A DNA stretch of 64,000 nucleotides from Planktomarina sp. Its GTDB lineage: Bacteria; Pseudomonadota; Alphaproteobacteria; Rhodobacterales; Rhodobacteraceae. How positions within the stretch are numbered: the stretch's first letter is position 1; each line of letters starts with the position of its first letter. Below, in pieces: positions 35,076-46,259 of this stretch. The translations under genes were made by a program, and so were the position numbers. The notes beneath the pieces are model-generated. The model saw only the letters and a list, made by a program, of their open reading frames with translations, was not told where the DNA came from and did not search any database. The DNA is taken from NCBI GenBank assembly GCA_020630015.1, contig JAHDCF010000001.1, forward strand, positions 121,975-185,974, read 5' to 3'.

Positions 35076-36740
35076 TTAATTCAGTCTAGAAATAATCACC
35101 GTAACCTCAGGCTTTTTACCGATTTCACTTTGTGAGGTGCGTCGGGTAATCTTGCGCAATTCATCCTCCAATTTCGCATCATCGCGAAGCGTTTTACCCC
35201 CGGCGCGCATCAAGAACTGATGCAAATCTTCTTCCAGAATGTCCACCAGCGGAACCCTGCTTTCGCCAACCTCAGGCAACCCCATCAATTCACACCATGG
35301 CTCGCCCAAAGGTTCGTCCTCATCCAAGATGACATTCACCATCACGTGCCCGTTCAAAGCCATGCGAATACGATTGCGTACCACCCCATCAAGCGCTCCG
35401 ATTTGGGTGGATCCATCTAAATACGTACGTCCCGTTTCAACAAATTCCGCAACTTTGGGTGCATTGCCCGTCAAATCAACCATGGTTCCATTGACAGCAA
35501 CGATGCTTTGCAAACCTTTGGATTGGCACAGTTTGTGATGCTCTCGAAGGTGACGATGTTCCCCGTGCATCGGCACAACGATTTGAGGTGCAACCGTATC
35601 ATGCATTACTTCCAAATCTGGCCGGTTCGCATGGCCGGAAACATGATATTGACCGGAGGCATCATCAACCACATCCACCCCCAATTCGCTGAGTTGGTTT
35701 ATAATCCGAATAACACCACGTTCATTGCCCGGGATTGTTTTTGAAGAGAACAAGAAAAGATCCCCCTCTTTCAACGTCATGCCACGGTATTTCCCATTGG
35801 CAAGTTGCGCAGATGCGGCCCGGCGTTCCCCTTGGCTGCCTGTTACCAAAAGCATCAGGTTGCCACGCGGCACATCCAGGGCATCTTCTGGCCCAATTGT
35901 CGGTGGAAAATCTGCCAAAACACCTGTTTCCAGCGCCGCTTGTACCATGCGTTGCATCGCCCGGCCCATCAAGCAGATGGAACGGCCCGCGGCCCGCCCG
36001 GCCTCAGCCAAGGTTTTCACACGTGCGACGTTGCTGGCAAAGGTTGTGGCAATAACCATCTGGTCCGCGCTTTCGATCAAGCCACGTATGTTTGGGGCAA
36101 GGCTGCTTTCGCTTCTACCGGCATCTTTGCTGAAAACATTTGTACTGTCACAAATCAAAGCCTTCACACCGGGTTTTGAAATCTCTGTCCAAAGAACCGG
36201 GTCCCATGCCTCACCCACCAATGGATCTGGGTCCAATTTGAAATCTCCGGTGTGGATCAATCGCCCAACCGGGGTATCAATCAACAGGGCGGAACTTTCT
36301 GGGATCGAATGTGAAATTGGGACAAACGAAACCTCAAAAGTACCCGCCGTGATGGTCTCAGGATAAGCCGAAACAGTGGTCACCGCAGAAGGATCAACAC
36401 CATATTCATCCAGCTTTCTTCGTGCGATATTTGCCGTGAAAGCACGCGTAAAAATGGGTGCGCCTAATTTTGAAAATGTATGTCCAATCGCACCAACGTG
36501 GTCTTCATGTGCATGGGTGATAAACACACCATCAATTCGGTTTTTACGCGCTTCAAGCCATTCAACATCGGGAAAGATAAGATCGACACCCGGGCTGCTG
36601 TCCATGTCGGGAAAGGTGACACCCAAATCCACAACAATGAACCGTTCTTTGCCTTCGGGCCCATAACCATAGACATAGCAATTCATGCCAACTTCCCCGG
36701 CCCCACCCAAGGGAAGATAGATCAAACGATTGCTGCTCAT
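35076..36740 (-). CDS. rnj: Ribonuclease J
   Basis: A 554-residue metallo-beta-lactamase/beta-CASP nuclease. The start LPLGGAGEVGMN, the zinc motif HAHEDHVGAIG (about residue 75), the DLGVTFP segment and later HVSGHANRPD and PMHGEHRHL are typical of bacterial RNase J, which has 5'-exo- and endonuclease activity and matures rRNA and mRNA. Last gene of the nuo-birA-coaX-rnj run, starting right after the coaX stop. Confidence 0.95.
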   Translation of the reverse strand: MSSNRLIYLPLGGAGEVGMNCYVYGYGPEGKERFIVVDLGVTFPDMDSSPGVDLIFPDVEWLEARKNRIDGVFITHAHEDHVGAIGHTFSKLGAPIFTRAFTANIARRKLDEYGVDPSAVTTVSAYPETITAGTFEVSFVPISHSIPESSALLIDTPVGRLIHTGDFKLDPDPLVGEAWDPVLWTEISKPGVKALICDSTNVFSKDAGRSESSLAPNIRGLIESADQMVIATTFASNVARVKTLAEAGRAAGRSICLMGRAMQRMVQAALETGVLADFPPTIGPEDALDVPRGNLMLLVTGSQGERRAASAQLANGKYRGMTLKEGDLFLFSSKTIPGNERGVIRIINQLSELGVDVVDDASGQYHVSGHANRPDLEVMHDTVAPQIVVPMHGEHRHLREHHKLCQSKGLQSIVAVNGTMVDLTGNAPKVAEFVETGRTYLDGSTQIGALDGVVRNRIRMALNGHVMVNVILDEDEPLGEPWCELMGLPEVGESRVPLVDILEEDLHQFLMRAGGKTLRDDAKLEDELRKITRRTSQSEIGKKPEVTVIISRLN

Positions 36741-37514
36741 TTATGCATCCTTATTAAATCGATGAATCACGGTCAGGCCGTGGATCGTCAAATCATCCTG
36801 AAATTCATCGAAAAGCCCTTTGTCACCTTGGGCAAACAACGGTGCCAGTCCACCTGTTGAGATTACTTTCATGGGTTTTCCATGCTCAGCCTTAATCCGA
36901 TTTGTAATTTCGCGGACGACGCCGATGTATCCCCAAAACACACCCGATTGCATACAATCCACTGTGTTTCGCCCAATGACCACTTCTGGTTGCGAGACAT
37001 CCACATGAGGCAAGGCAGCAGCGGCCTGATGCAACGCTTCAAGGCTGAGGTTGACGCCTGGTGCAATCACACCGCCAATATAGGCCCCGTCTTCATCCAC
37101 CACATCAAAGGTCGTGGCCGTTCCGAAATCGACAACAATCAGATTACCGCCAAACAAATCGTATCCGGCAACCGTATTTACAAGGCGATCAGGACCAACG
37201 GCTGTCCCTGCATCAACACGAACATCAACTGGAAGTTTGCAATCCGACTTTCCAACCACCAACGGCCTGCATCCAAAATAACGATCCGAAAGAACGCGCA
37301 GGTTAAACACCACACGGGGCACCGTTGAAGATATCACAACCTCCGTAATCTCAGGGGAGATGTCTTGCAGCTTCATCAGCGTCGACAACCAAACATGATA
37401 TTGATCGGCTGTACGCTTGTGGTTGGTTGCAATACGCCAATGAGCGATGAATTCTTTCCCATCCCATATTGCAAAGACCGTATTTGTATTTCCGCAGTCG
37501 ATTGCCAAAAGCAT
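36741..37514 (-). CDS. coaX: Type III pantothenate kinase
   Basis: A 257-residue kinase of the ASKHA fold. The P-loop-like LLAIDCGNTNTVFAIWDG, DAGTAVGPDRL and VVDFGTATTFDVV are the three CoaX signatures. It phosphorylates pantothenate at the first step of coenzyme A synthesis, needs a monovalent cation and resists CoA feedback. ATG 37514 has GAAAGG upstream and is preferred over a start five codons earlier. The birA-coaX-rnj order downstream of nuoN is familiar in Rhodobacterales. Confidence 0.94.
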   Translation of the reverse strand: MLLAIDCGNTNTVFAIWDGKEFIAHWRIATNHKRTADQYHVWLSTLMKLQDISPEITEVVISSTVPRVVFNLRVLSDRYFGCRPLVVGKSDCKLPVDVRVDAGTAVGPDRLVNTVAGYDLFGGNLIVVDFGTATTFDVVDEDGAYIGGVIAPGVNLSLEALHQAAAALPHVDVSQPEVVIGRNTVDCMQSGVFWGYIGVVREITNRIKAEHGKPMKVISTGGLAPLFAQGDKGLFDEFQDDLTIHGLTVIHRFNKDA

Positions 37515-37525
37515 GGCGTTGCCTT

Positions 37526-38269
37526 TCAAAAGAATATGTCAGCGGCGGGTATGACCCTCTGCCCGGCCGCCGTCAACAAGATCAGGTTTCCATCAGGATC
37601 GACCCCTTTGAATGTTCCCTCAAGAACCTCTTTGCCAGTGTTGGCGGTGATAACCTCACCCAATCGCGCAGCATGGGACAACCATTCTGATCTGATGCTT
37701 TCAAAGCCGAACGCATTGAGTTGTTCATGCACAGCCAAACAATGCCCCGCCAGAGTTTCCAAAAATTGATCCCTACAGGGTGGGTATTCTATGACATCCC
37801 CAAGACAAACCGGACGAAAGGCGGCGTTTTGAACGCCTTCTGGTGCAGAGGTCAAATTAACGCCTATTCCAATTAAAAGCTGATCAACCAACCGTCCCCG
37901 ACCAGAGCTTTCCAACAAAATGCCTGCAACCTTACCCCCTTGCAGCAACACGTCGTTAGGCCATTTCTGCCCCAACATCTCCGGTCTCGTATATTCTGAA
38001 AGACTTCTGAAAATGGCAACTGCAGCGCCAAAAGACCATTGAGCCGCTTGTTGCGCCGCGCAATTGGGATTGATGATCAGAGTTCCAAGAAAAGCACCTT
38101 TGCTTGCCATCCAAGACCGGCCAAGCCGCCCACGCCCTTTGGACTGTGTGCGGCTTATGACCCAGTGGTGATGATCAGGTTCCACGGTCGTCTCCCGCGC
38201 AAGGTCCATCGTTGATGAAACCTCGTCGAAAAACTCTGACGTGACATTTGGTGGCAGATCAACCTGCAA
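37526..38269 (-). CDS. birA: Biotin--[acetyl-CoA-carboxylase] ligase
   Basis: A 247-residue biotin protein ligase without the N-terminal DNA-binding domain of E. coli BirA, so not a repressor. The biotinyl-AMP site appears as [18 protein letters not shown], preceded by STMDLARE and followed by KWPNDVLL and GIGVNL. It attaches biotin to carboxylase carrier domains. The start overlaps the end of nuoN by 11 bp. Confidence 0.94.
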   Translation of the reverse strand: MQVDLPPNVTSEFFDEVSSTMDLARETTVEPDHHHWVISRTQSKGRGRLGRSWMASKGAFLGTLIINPNCAAQQAAQWSFGAAVAIFRSLSEYTRPEMLGQKWPNDVLLQGGKVAGILLESSGRGRLVDQLLIGIGVNLTSAPEGVQNAAFRPVCLGDVIEYPPCRDQFLETLAGHCLAVHEQLNAFGFESIRSEWLSHAARLGEVITANTGKEVLEGTFKGVDPDGNLILLTAAGQRVIPAADIFF

Positions 38270-39698
38270 GATCGAGGGATGCTTTTACTGCAGAAGCTTC
38301 AATCCCGAAGAGGTTTGCAACACCAACCACCATGATCGCGGCAGCACCAATCAACATGACCTGCAAAACCAGCGGTGCGCCGCGATCCAATGGGTCGCGC
38401 TCTTCACCAAAGTACATCAAAAATACGATCCGAATATAATAGAATGCGCCAATGACCGATGCGATGACGCCCAAGACCGCCAACCAAGCCAAACCCGCAT
38501 CATATGCGGCCCGCAAAACATAAAACTTGCCGAAGAAACCCACAAGTGGTGGAACACCTGCCAATGAGAACATCAGGACAAGCATCGCAAACGCTTTGAT
38601 CGGGGATGCTTTGGATAACATATTTAGCGAACCAATGTCGCTAACCGGTCTGCCATCGCGTTCCATCGATAAAATGAAGGCAAATGTTCCGATATTCATA
38701 GTCACATAGATTGCCATGTAGATCAGCATAGCTTGCACACCAAATGCCGTACCTGCGGCAACACCCATAAGGGCAAAGCCCATATGGGCAATGGAGGAAT
38801 AGGCCATCAATCGTTTGATATCACGTTGCCCGATTGCCGCGATTGCCCCAAGAAACATAGAGATCACAGCCAATGCAGCAACGACCTGTTGCCAGTCTTT
38901 CACGGCCCCAGGGAAAGCATCATGCATAACCCGCGCAAAAAGAGCCATCGCCGCCACCTTTGGAGCCGTGGCGAAAAATGCCGTTATCGGGGTTGGAGCA
39001 CCTTCGTAAACATCCGGTGTCCACATATGGAACGGGGCCGCTGAAACTTTAAAGGCCAAGGCCGCCACAATGAAGACCAAGCCCAACAGCACACCAACCG
39101 ACAAACCACCAGACGTTGCATCGGTGATCCCAGCAAAGCTGGTTGTTCCGGAGAAGCCATAAACCAAAGACGCGCCATAAAGCAAAAGACCAGAAGACAA
39201 AGCGCCCAATACAAAGTATTTCAACCCGGCTTCGGTTGATTTGGCACTGTCACGACGCACGGCAGCAATGACGTAAAGAGCAAGGGATTGCAGTTCCAGC
39301 CCCATATAGAGAACCATCAAATCTGACGCGCTGACCATAACCATCATACCGACAACGGCCAAAACCACGAGCAGTGGATATTCAAATTGAAGCGCTTTGT
39401 GCTTTGACATGTAATCTTCACTCATGACCAGCACTGCTGATGCTGCCAATAAGATCACAACCTTACTGAATTGGGAAAACCCATCATGCACAAAGCTGCC
39501 ACCAAAGGCCGCACCGTATGAATTGGTATCAAACGCGATCCAAAGCGCCACCACGGTTAATACTGCAGCCGTAACCCAAAGGCACATGCGTGCCATTGCA
39601 TCTTTGCCAGTGTAAACAACCACGACCAATGCCAGCATCGCATAAATGCTTAGAACCAGTTCTGGCATTACCAAAGAGATGTCAGAAGAAATCATCAC
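38259..39698 (-). CDS. nuoN: NADH-quinone oxidoreductase subunit N
   Basis: A 479-residue antiporter-like membrane subunit of complex I with about 14 helices. It has the Mrp-type core ([33 protein letters not shown] with a channel lysine, [15 protein letters not shown]). It forms one of the proton channels of the membrane arm. Final nuo gene; nuoM lies 7 bp upstream, birA overlaps its end. Confidence 0.97.
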   Translation of the reverse strand: MMISSDISLVMPELVLSIYAMLALVVVVYTGKDAMARMCLWVTAAVLTVVALWIAFDTNSYGAAFGGSFVHDGFSQFSKVVILLAASAVLVMSEDYMSKHKALQFEYPLLVVLAVVGMMVMVSASDLMVLYMGLELQSLALYVIAAVRRDSAKSTEAGLKYFVLGALSSGLLLYGASLVYGFSGTTSFAGITDATSGGLSVGVLLGLVFIVAALAFKVSAAPFHMWTPDVYEGAPTPITAFFATAPKVAAMALFARVMHDAFPGAVKDWQQVVAALAVISMFLGAIAAIGQRDIKRLMAYSSIAHMGFALMGVAAGTAFGVQAMLIYMAIYVTMNIGTFAFILSMERDGRPVSDIGSLNMLSKASPIKAFAMLVLMFSLAGVPPLVGFFGKFYVLRAAYDAGLAWLAVLGVIASVIGAFYYIRIVFLMYFGEERDPLDRGAPLVLQVMLIGAAAIMVVGVANLFGIEASAVKASLDLAG

Positions 39699-39705
39699 TT
39701 AATCC

Positions 39706-41262
39706 TCAATGTCCGCTGCTGCCCGCAGCGGTTTGCATGTCCTTGATGCCAAAGGCCTCAACATTTGCGGCATATCCATCAACCAAGGCCGAAACGGAAG
39801 GGCCAATGATGTCCAGCACAAGCGCGGGATAAACACCTAAAAGAAGCGTCATGATGACCAATGGTGCAAAGATCATCTTTTCGCGCCCAGACATATCCGT
39901 AATCGACTTCAAGCTTTCTTTTATAAGATCGCCGAAAACCACCCGGCGATACAGCCACAGCGCATAAGCCGCCGACAAAATCACCCCTGTGCAAGCAAAA
40001 AGCGCGACCCAAGTATTCACTTGGAAAATACCCATCAACGTCAAGAATTCGCCGACAAACCCAGATGTCCCCGGTAAGCCAACGTTGGCCATGGTGAAGA
40101 ACATGAATATCGCAGCATAGGCAGGCATCCGATTAACCAACCCGCCGTATGCGTCAATTTCACGGGTGTGCATACGATCATAGATCACACCAACACACAA
40201 AAACAACGCGCCTGAGATAAAACCGTGGGAAAGCATTTGGAAAATCGCGCCATCCACACCTTGTTGGTTCGCCGCAAAAATTCCCATCGTGACGTAACCC
40301 ATGTGGGCAACTGATGAATAGGCAATCAACTTTTTCATATCTTCTTGCGCCAAAGCAACAAGCGATGTGTAGACGATCGCAATTGCAGATAGCCAAAACA
40401 CAAGTGGTGCCAACAAATCAGAGGCCACGGGGAACATGGGCAAGCTGAACCGCAGGAACCCATATCCACCCATTTTCAGAAGGATCGCCGCCAAAACGAC
40501 GGAACCTGCTGTCGGGGCCTGAACGTGCGCATCCGGCAACCAGGTGTGTACCGGCCACATGGGCATTTTGACGGCAAAAGACGCAAAAAACGCAAGCCAC
40601 ATCAAGGTTTGTCCACCACCCAAAATGTGCCAACCCAAAACCGTAATCGTCTCGGACCCAAAATTGTGGTTCAAAAGTTTCACAATATCGGTGGTGCCTG
40701 CATCAGCGAACATGGCCACCATGGCCACCAACATCAGAACCGACCCAAGGAAAGTGTAAAGAAAGAACTTGAACGAGGCATAGATCCTGTTCGCCCCACC
40801 CCAGATACCGATGATCAGGAACATCGGAATCAGACCTGCCTCAAAGAAAAGATAAAACAGAACAAGGTCCAAGGCACAGAAGACCCCGATCATCAGGGTT
40901 TCCAAAACAAGGAATGCGATCATGTATTCCTTGACGCGTGTGGTCACCCCCCAACTTGCCCAAATGACAAGCGGCATCGTGAACGTGGTCAACATCACGA
41001 ACAAAATGCTGATACCGTCGACACCCATTTTGTACTGCAATCCAAGCAGCCATTCGTATTCTTCAACGAATTGAAACCCTGTGTTTTCAGGATCAAACCC
41101 AAACAAGATGAAGAGTGACGCAACAAAGGTCACAATCGTGGCAAACAAAGCCAAATACTTTGCATTGGTATTTGCCGCTTCGTCATCACCGCGCAACAAC
41201 AACGCCATGATGGCGGCAGCAAGCAATGGAATAAAGGTGGTAATGCTGAGCAGGTTGTCCAT
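39706..41262 (-). CDS. nuoM: NADH-quinone oxidoreductase subunit M
   Basis: A 518-residue antiporter-like subunit of the membrane arm. [17 protein letters not shown] holds the family glutamate, and [20 protein letters not shown] and [15 protein letters not shown] are the conserved channel segments. ATG 41262 is chosen: it shares one base with the nuoL stop (TGATG) and has a GGGGGG run upstream. A longer in-frame version to 41289 lies inside nuoL. Confidence 0.97.
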   Translation of the reverse strand: MDNLLSITTFIPLLAAAIMALLLRGDDEAANTNAKYLALFATIVTFVASLFILFGFDPENTGFQFVEEYEWLLGLQYKMGVDGISILFVMLTTFTMPLVIWASWGVTTRVKEYMIAFLVLETLMIGVFCALDLVLFYLFFEAGLIPMFLIIGIWGGANRIYASFKFFLYTFLGSVLMLVAMVAMFADAGTTDIVKLLNHNFGSETITVLGWHILGGGQTLMWLAFFASFAVKMPMWPVHTWLPDAHVQAPTAGSVVLAAILLKMGGYGFLRFSLPMFPVASDLLAPLVFWLSAIAIVYTSLVALAQEDMKKLIAYSSVAHMGYVTMGIFAANQQGVDGAIFQMLSHGFISGALFLCVGVIYDRMHTREIDAYGGLVNRMPAYAAIFMFFTMANVGLPGTSGFVGEFLTLMGIFQVNTWVALFACTGVILSAAYALWLYRRVVFGDLIKESLKSITDMSGREKMIFAPLVIMTLLLGVYPALVLDIIGPSVSALVDGYAANVEAFGIKDMQTAAGSSGH

Positions 41263-43412
41263 CAGTTGCCCCCCGCCAAAGTAACCCAAGTGATCAAAGC
41301 AGCAAGGCCAATGACCATCCAGAAGGCGTAATTAAAAATATAACCAGATTGGATACGTCCCGCCCATTTTGTGAAGAATGGAACGAAGCCCATGGCCAAC
41401 CCGTTGATCGCACCGTCAATCACGGCTTCATCACCACGTTTCCAAAGGAAATTACCAAGCCAACGTGCGGGTCTGACAAAAACGAAATCATAGATTTCAT
41501 CAACATACCATTTGTTCAATAAGAACTGATACAGAGGCCAATTCGCCCGTGCGAAGCGGCCGGGCAAATCCATCTTGGTCATATAGAATAACCAAGCTGT
41601 GACAAAACCCAATATCATGGCAAAAAACGGAGACAGCTTCACCCAGACAGGGACATAATGTGCGTCATGCAAAACGTGATTTGAAGGTGCCATATAGATT
41701 GCGCCTTTGCCCAACTTATCCCCACCATCGGTGGTTGATTTGTCATCAGACCCAGCACCGATCACATAAGACTGGTTGACTGTGTTGACACCATCAACAG
41801 TTGCGTTCGCAAGATCGAAGTTTGGCAACATTTCTTGAGGGGACAAAACAGATTCTTTGTGCGCCTTTTCACCACTCGAAATTCCAAACCATTTTTCGAC
41901 TTTGGCTTCATCGCCAAAGAAGGGTTTGTACCAAACCATACCAGCAAAGATTGCGCCTACGGCCAAAACAGCCAACGGAGTCAGCATGACCAAGGGGCTT
42001 TCATGGGCATGCTCATGGGTATGCTTGTCCCCACGCGGTTCGCCAAAGAAAGTCATGAACATTAAGCGCCAACTGTAAAAGCTTGTGAACATTGCCGCCA
42101 CCACAAGTGCCAAAAACGGCCCGGTACCGGCCCCCGCATAGGCGCTTTCAATGATTGCATCTTTTGAAACAAAGCCGGCAAAACCCACGGGAAATCCAAT
42201 GTACAACAATGGAATCCCCACGCCAGTGATTGCCAACGTGCCGATCATCATGGCCCAGAATGTGTAAGGCAATTTGCGGCGAAGCCCACCATAATTACGC
42301 ATATCTTGTTCGTGGTGCATTCCATGGATCACGGATCCCGCGCCCAAGAACAACATGGCCTTAAAGAAAGCGTGGGTGAACAAATGGAACATGGCCACGG
42401 AATAGACACCCAAGCCCGCAGCGACAAACATGTACCCCAATTGCGAACATGTTGAATAGGCGATAACGCGTTTAATGTCGTTTTGAACCAATCCAACAGT
42501 AGCTGCAAAAAACGCCGTAAGCGCACCGATCACAATGACAAAGCTTTGGGTTTCTGGTGCAAATTCAAAAATTGGCGACATCCGGCAAACAAGGAACACA
42601 CCCGCCGTCACCATTGTTGCCGCGTGGATCAATGCCGAAACCGGTGTTGGACCTTCCATCGCGTCGGGCAACCATGTGTGCAAAAAGAATTGCGCAGATT
42701 TGCCCATCGCGCCCACGAACAGCAAAAATGCAATTAAGTTTGCCGCATTCCAGTCCGTCCAAAGGAAACGGATCGAGGTTTCGGCAAGCTCTGGCCCCAT
42801 AGTGAAAATATCATCGAACCGGATGCTGTCGGCCAACATGTATAAGGCAAAGATACCCAACAAGAAGCCAAAATCACCGACACGGTTTACAACGAACGCT
42901 TTGATTGCCGCGGCACCTGCGCTTTGTTTGCGGATATAAAACCCAATCAACAAATACGAAGCGACACCAACACCTTCCCAACCAAAGAACAATTGCAAAA
43001 GGTTGTCCGCCGTCACCAACATCAACATCGTAAATGTAAAGAAAGAGAGATAGGCAAAAAACCGAGGGCGATAACTTTCACCATCGCGGAAGTGATCATC
43101 GTGGGCCATATATCCAAAGGAATACAAATGCACCAATGCGGACACTGTGGTAATGACCACCAGCATGATCGCCGTCAAACGATCCAAACGGATCGCCCAG
43201 TCCGTCGCCAATGTTCCACTTTCAATCCAACGCAGAACCTGAATGTTCTGTGTTACGCCATCAAATCCAAGGAATATGACCCAGCTGAGAAGTGCCGCCA
43301 GAAATAAAAGAGATGTTGCAACCCATTGTGCGGCTTGTTCACCGATAACCCGCCATCCGAAGCCGCAGATAATCGCGCCAACAAGGGGTGCAAAAAGAAG
43401 GATGGTTTCCAT
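41262..43412 (-). CDS. nuoL: NADH-quinone oxidoreductase subunit L
   Basis: A 716-residue distal proton-pumping subunit. [38 protein letters not shown] and [14 protein letters not shown] are the hallmark segments of the antiporter core. A cytoplasmic-loop insert (around residues 490-560, rich in Asp/Lys/Gly) and the C-terminal long lateral helix region follow. It starts 6 bp after nuoK. Confidence 0.97.
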   Translation of the reverse strand: METILLFAPLVGAIICGFGWRVIGEQAAQWVATSLLFLAALLSWVIFLGFDGVTQNIQVLRWIESGTLATDWAIRLDRLTAIMLVVITTVSALVHLYSFGYMAHDDHFRDGESYRPRFFAYLSFFTFTMLMLVTADNLLQLFFGWEGVGVASYLLIGFYIRKQSAGAAAIKAFVVNRVGDFGFLLGIFALYMLADSIRFDDIFTMGPELAETSIRFLWTDWNAANLIAFLLFVGAMGKSAQFFLHTWLPDAMEGPTPVSALIHAATMVTAGVFLVCRMSPIFEFAPETQSFVIVIGALTAFFAATVGLVQNDIKRVIAYSTCSQLGYMFVAAGLGVYSVAMFHLFTHAFFKAMLFLGAGSVIHGMHHEQDMRNYGGLRRKLPYTFWAMMIGTLAITGVGIPLLYIGFPVGFAGFVSKDAIIESAYAGAGTGPFLALVVAAMFTSFYSWRLMFMTFFGEPRGDKHTHEHAHESPLVMLTPLAVLAVGAIFAGMVWYKPFFGDEAKVEKWFGISSGEKAHKESVLSPQEMLPNFDLANATVDGVNTVNQSYVIGAGSDDKSTTDGGDKLGKGAIYMAPSNHVLHDAHYVPVWVKLSPFFAMILGFVTAWLFYMTKMDLPGRFARANWPLYQFLLNKWYVDEIYDFVFVRPARWLGNFLWKRGDEAVIDGAINGLAMGFVPFFTKWAGRIQSGYIFNYAFWMVIGLAALITWVTLAGGN

Positions 43413-43418
43413 TTCTGG

Positions 43419-43724
43419 TTACCCTTTCATCACGTTGGCGTCTTCTACGTCGATGGAACCACGGTTACGGAAGAAACACACCAAGATAGCTAATCCAATG
43501 GCGGCTTCCGCCGCTGCGACGGTCAGAACAAATAGGGTGAATACCTGACCGACCAGATCGTTCAAGAAAGCTGAAAACGCCACAAAGTTGATGTTGACGG
43601 ACAAAAGCATCAGTTCGATCGACATCAACAAAATGATAATATTCTTTCGGTTCAGGAATAACCCGAAAACACCGATCACAAACAATGCAGCAGCGACGGT
43701 AAGATAGTGTTCAAGTACGATCAT
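43419..43724 (-). CDS. nuoK: NADH-quinone oxidoreductase subunit K
   Basis: A 101-residue, three-helix subunit with the two buried glutamates of the family ([11 protein letters not shown] and [13 protein letters not shown]), part of the proton path between quinone site and pumps. Normal length. The start overlaps the nuoJ stop by 4 bp (ATGA). Confidence 0.97.
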   Translation of the reverse strand: MIVLEHYLTVAAALFVIGVFGLFLNRKNIIILLMSIELMLLSVNINFVAFSAFLNDLVGQVFTLFVLTVAAAEAAIGLAILVCFFRNRGSIDVEDANVMKG

Positions 43725-44323
43725 AGCCCCTGCCCCGGTTTAACATCTTTAAGTTCCATGGCTTTGGCCGGATCGCGCATCATCTGTCCTACCACATTCT
43801 GGCGTTTCACATCTTCACGGTGCCGCAATGTCAAAACGATGGCCCCGATCATCGCGACCAAGAGAATTAATCCGGCAAGCTGAAACACCAAAATATAATC
43901 GTCATAAATCAGCAGTCCCAACTGAGCGGTATTGCTGCCTTCTCCGATTTCTGCACCTAGGCGGGTTTCCACACCTTCCGAAAAGCTCCAAACTCCGAAA
44001 GCCATGGCAAGTTGCATCAATATGACCAGCCCGATCAACAGGCCCAAGGGCAAATACTTCGCCATCTCTGCCTTCAATTCGGCAAAGTCCACATCCAGCA
44101 TCATAACAACAAAAAGGAACAAAACCGCCACGGCCCCGACGTATACGATGATCAGCAACATCGCGACGAACTCAGCGCCCAGCAGAACAAAAAGGCCCGC
44201 GGCGCTTAGGAAAGACAAAATCAACCACAATACCGAATGAACAGGGTTACGACCAACCACCGTAAAAATTCCACCCACCAACGTACTGATTGCGAAGAGG
44301 TAGAATGTGAAAGTTGCAAACAT
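43721..44323 (-). CDS. nuoJ: NADH-quinone oxidoreductase subunit J
   Basis: A 200-residue, five-helix membrane subunit. [20 protein letters not shown] and [20 protein letters not shown], the latter containing the pi-bulge helix that moves during turnover, are typical. The C-terminal hydrophilic stretch (about 170-200) is a usual alphaproteobacterial feature. It begins 12 bp after nuoI and overlaps nuoK by 4 bp. Confidence 0.97.
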   Translation of the reverse strand: MFATFTFYLFAISTLVGGIFTVVGRNPVHSVLWLILSFLSAAGLFVLLGAEFVAMLLIIVYVGAVAVLFLFVVMMLDVDFAELKAEMAKYLPLGLLIGLVILMQLAMAFGVWSFSEGVETRLGAEIGEGSNTAQLGLLIYDDYILVFQLAGLILLVAMIGAIVLTLRHREDVKRQNVVGQMMRDPAKAMELKDVKPGQGL

Positions 44324-44335
44324 CAGTTGGCCCCC

Positions 44336-44830
44336 TCAACGATATGGCGCATCAAGTTCCAGATTTCGGGCAATTTCTGCTTCCCATCTGTCACCATTGG
44401 CCAAGAGTTTGTCTTTATCATAGAAAAGCTCTTCCCGCGTTTCTGTGGCGAATTCAAAATTCGGCCCCTCAACGATTGCATCCACTGGGCAGGCTTCTTG
44501 GCAAAAACCGCAGTAAATACACTTCGTCATGTCAATGTCATAACGGGTTGTTCTGCGGCTACCATCATCACGCGGTTCTGCGTCGATAGTTATGGCCTGC
44601 GCCGGGCAAATTGCTTCACACAATTTACATGCAATACACCGCTCTTCACCATTTGGATAACGACGCAACGCATGCTCACCCCGAAATCTTGGTGAAAGCG
44701 GCCCTTTTTCGAAAGGATAATTTACAGTCGCCTTAGGCCGAAAGAAATACTTCAATCCCAATTTCATGCCTGTCCAAACATCCTGAAGAAGGAAATATTT
44801 CGCGGCGCGGGTGTAATCGATGTTTGCCAT
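44336..44830 (-). CDS. nuoI: NADH-quinone oxidoreductase subunit I
   Basis: A 164-residue peripheral-arm protein carrying two 4Fe-4S clusters (N6a, N6b): [16 protein letters not shown] and [16 protein letters not shown]. It passes electrons toward N2 in NuoB. The length and the '[16 protein letters not shown]' lead-in match the mitochondrial TYKY-type. It follows nuoH by 4 bp. Confidence 0.98.
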   Translation of the reverse strand: MANIDYTRAAKYFLLQDVWTGMKLGLKYFFRPKATVNYPFEKGPLSPRFRGEHALRRYPNGEERCIACKLCEAICPAQAITIDAEPRDDGSRRTTRYDIDMTKCIYCGFCQEACPVDAIVEGPNFEFATETREELFYDKDKLLANGDRWEAEIARNLELDAPYR

Positions 44831-44834
44831 TCAT

Positions 44835-45872
44835 TTAACTCCCGACTGTCCAACGGGCATAGGCCCCCCAGAACCATCCAAATTGTGCGGCAAAAGCCAC
44901 AAAAACCACCCAAGCCAATGAAAATGGCAAGAATACTTTCCAACCCAGTCGCATAAGTTGATCATACCGGTACCGCGGAATGATCGCCTTCACCATCGCG
45001 AATAAGAAGAAGAAGAAAGACATCTTCGCCACCATCCAGATCGCACCATCAGGCAATCCGGGAATTGGTGATAACCATCCACCAAAGAACAAAAGAGTGA
45101 TCAGCGCACACATCAAGAAGATTGCAATGTATTCACCAGCCATGAACAACAAGAATGGTGTGGATGAATATTCAACCTGATACCCCGCAACCAATTCTGA
45201 TTCCGCTTCGGGCAAATCAAATGGAGGACGGTTAGTTTCAGCCAAAGCTGAGATGAAGAACAAGAAAACCATTGGGAAATGCGGAATCCAATACCAGCTA
45301 AAAAGCCCCCAACCACCATCTTGCGCGCGCACAATGTCACCGAAATTCATCGAACCAGTGGACAGAATAACTCCGATAATGATGAGTCCCAGCGATACTT
45401 CATAGGAGATCATCTGGGCGGCAGATCGCAAAGATCCCAGGAACGGGTATTTGGAATTTGAGGCCCACCCGCCCATGATCACACCATAGACTTCCAAGGA
45501 AGACACAGCAAAAACAAACAAGATGGCCACGTTGATGTTGGCAAGCACCCAAGTATCGTTAAACGGAATAACCGCCCAGGCCAGCATCGCCAAAACAAAG
45601 GAAATTAACGGCGCAAGTATAAAGACGGGCCGGTCTGCCCCTGCGGGTATGACAATTTCCTTCACCACGTATTTCAATGCATCCGCAACAGTTTGCAAAA
45701 GCCCAAAGGCACCAACCACATTGGGTCCTTTTCGCATCTGAACCGCAGCCCAGATTTTGCGGTCACCGTAGACAAGAAACAGCAAGCTGATCATTACAAA
45801 GGCAACCACCAACAGGGTCTGCCCCAAAAGAATGACTGCTACGCCTGCGCCGGTTGAGAAAAAGTCGCTCAT
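44835..45872 (-). CDS. nuoH: NADH-quinone oxidoreductase subunit H
   Basis: A 345-residue eight-helix subunit that forms the quinone tunnel with NuoB and Nuo[21 protein letters not shown] near residue 45, the acidic loop [18 protein letters not shown] and [13 protein letters not shown] are diagnostic. The start overlaps the stop of the lipoprotein gene upstream by 4 bp. Confidence 0.98.
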   Translation of the reverse strand: MSDFFSTGAGVAVILLGQTLLVVAFVMISLLFLVYGDRKIWAAVQMRKGPNVVGAFGLLQTVADALKYVVKEIVIPAGADRPVFILAPLISFVLAMLAWAVIPFNDTWVLANINVAILFVFAVSSLEVYGVIMGGWASNSKYPFLGSLRSAAQMISYEVSLGLIIIGVILSTGSMNFGDIVRAQDGGWGLFSWYWIPHFPMVFLFFISALAETNRPPFDLPEAESELVAGYQVEYSSTPFLLFMAGEYIAIFLMCALITLLFFGGWLSPIPGLPDGAIWMVAKMSFFFFLFAMVKAIIPRYRYDQLMRLGWKVFLPFSLAWVVFVAFAAQFGWFWGAYARWTVGS

Positions 45873-46255
45873 ACGGTCGGTATCCCTCGTTCTTTACATG
45901 CCTCGACGATCACTTCGGCTTCTATTGTGCGAAGACCGCGGGGGATGGTTGGCGAGATGGTGTAAACCGCATCCGCTGACCAATTACTACCCTCATTCTC
46001 GACATTTGTGCGTACATGACGCGCAAATGCGTAATCACGTACCAAAGTGTATTCTGCGGCAACGCATTCCGCGTAATCCACAAGCTGACTACGGTTTAGA
46101 TTGCCGCGCATATGCACCTTAAAATTAACCAAGTCACCATCCAAAAGACGTGTCTCAGACCCCAAATATGTTCCAAAGGCCGCACCACCCGATTTCTCGG
46201 ATGGGGGTTGGCAAGCAGCCAATCCCATAACAATTATGAGCCCCAAAACACGCAT
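45869..46255 (-). CDS. Putative lipoprotein within the nuo operon (between nuoG and nuoH)
   Basis: A 128-residue protein. Beginning at ATG 46255 it has a lipoprotein signal, [20 protein letters not shown] with lipobox LAAC. The mature part is polar, with two more cysteines (YAECVAAEY and VEACKERG) and an [20 protein letters not shown] stretch. It lies 4 bp after nuoG and overlaps nuoH by 4 bp, so it is tightly coupled to complex I genes. I recognise no named domain. Homologous ORFs occupy nuo operons of Rhodobacterales, as far as I recall; function unknown. Confidence 0.75.
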   Translation of the reverse strand: MRVLGLIIVMGLAACQPPSEKSGGAAFGTYLGSETRLLDGDLVNFKVHMRGNLNRSQLVDYAECVAAEYTLVRDYAFARHVRTNVENEGSNWSADAVYTISPTIPRGLRTIEAEVIVEACKERGIPTV

Positions 46256-46259
46256 CTTA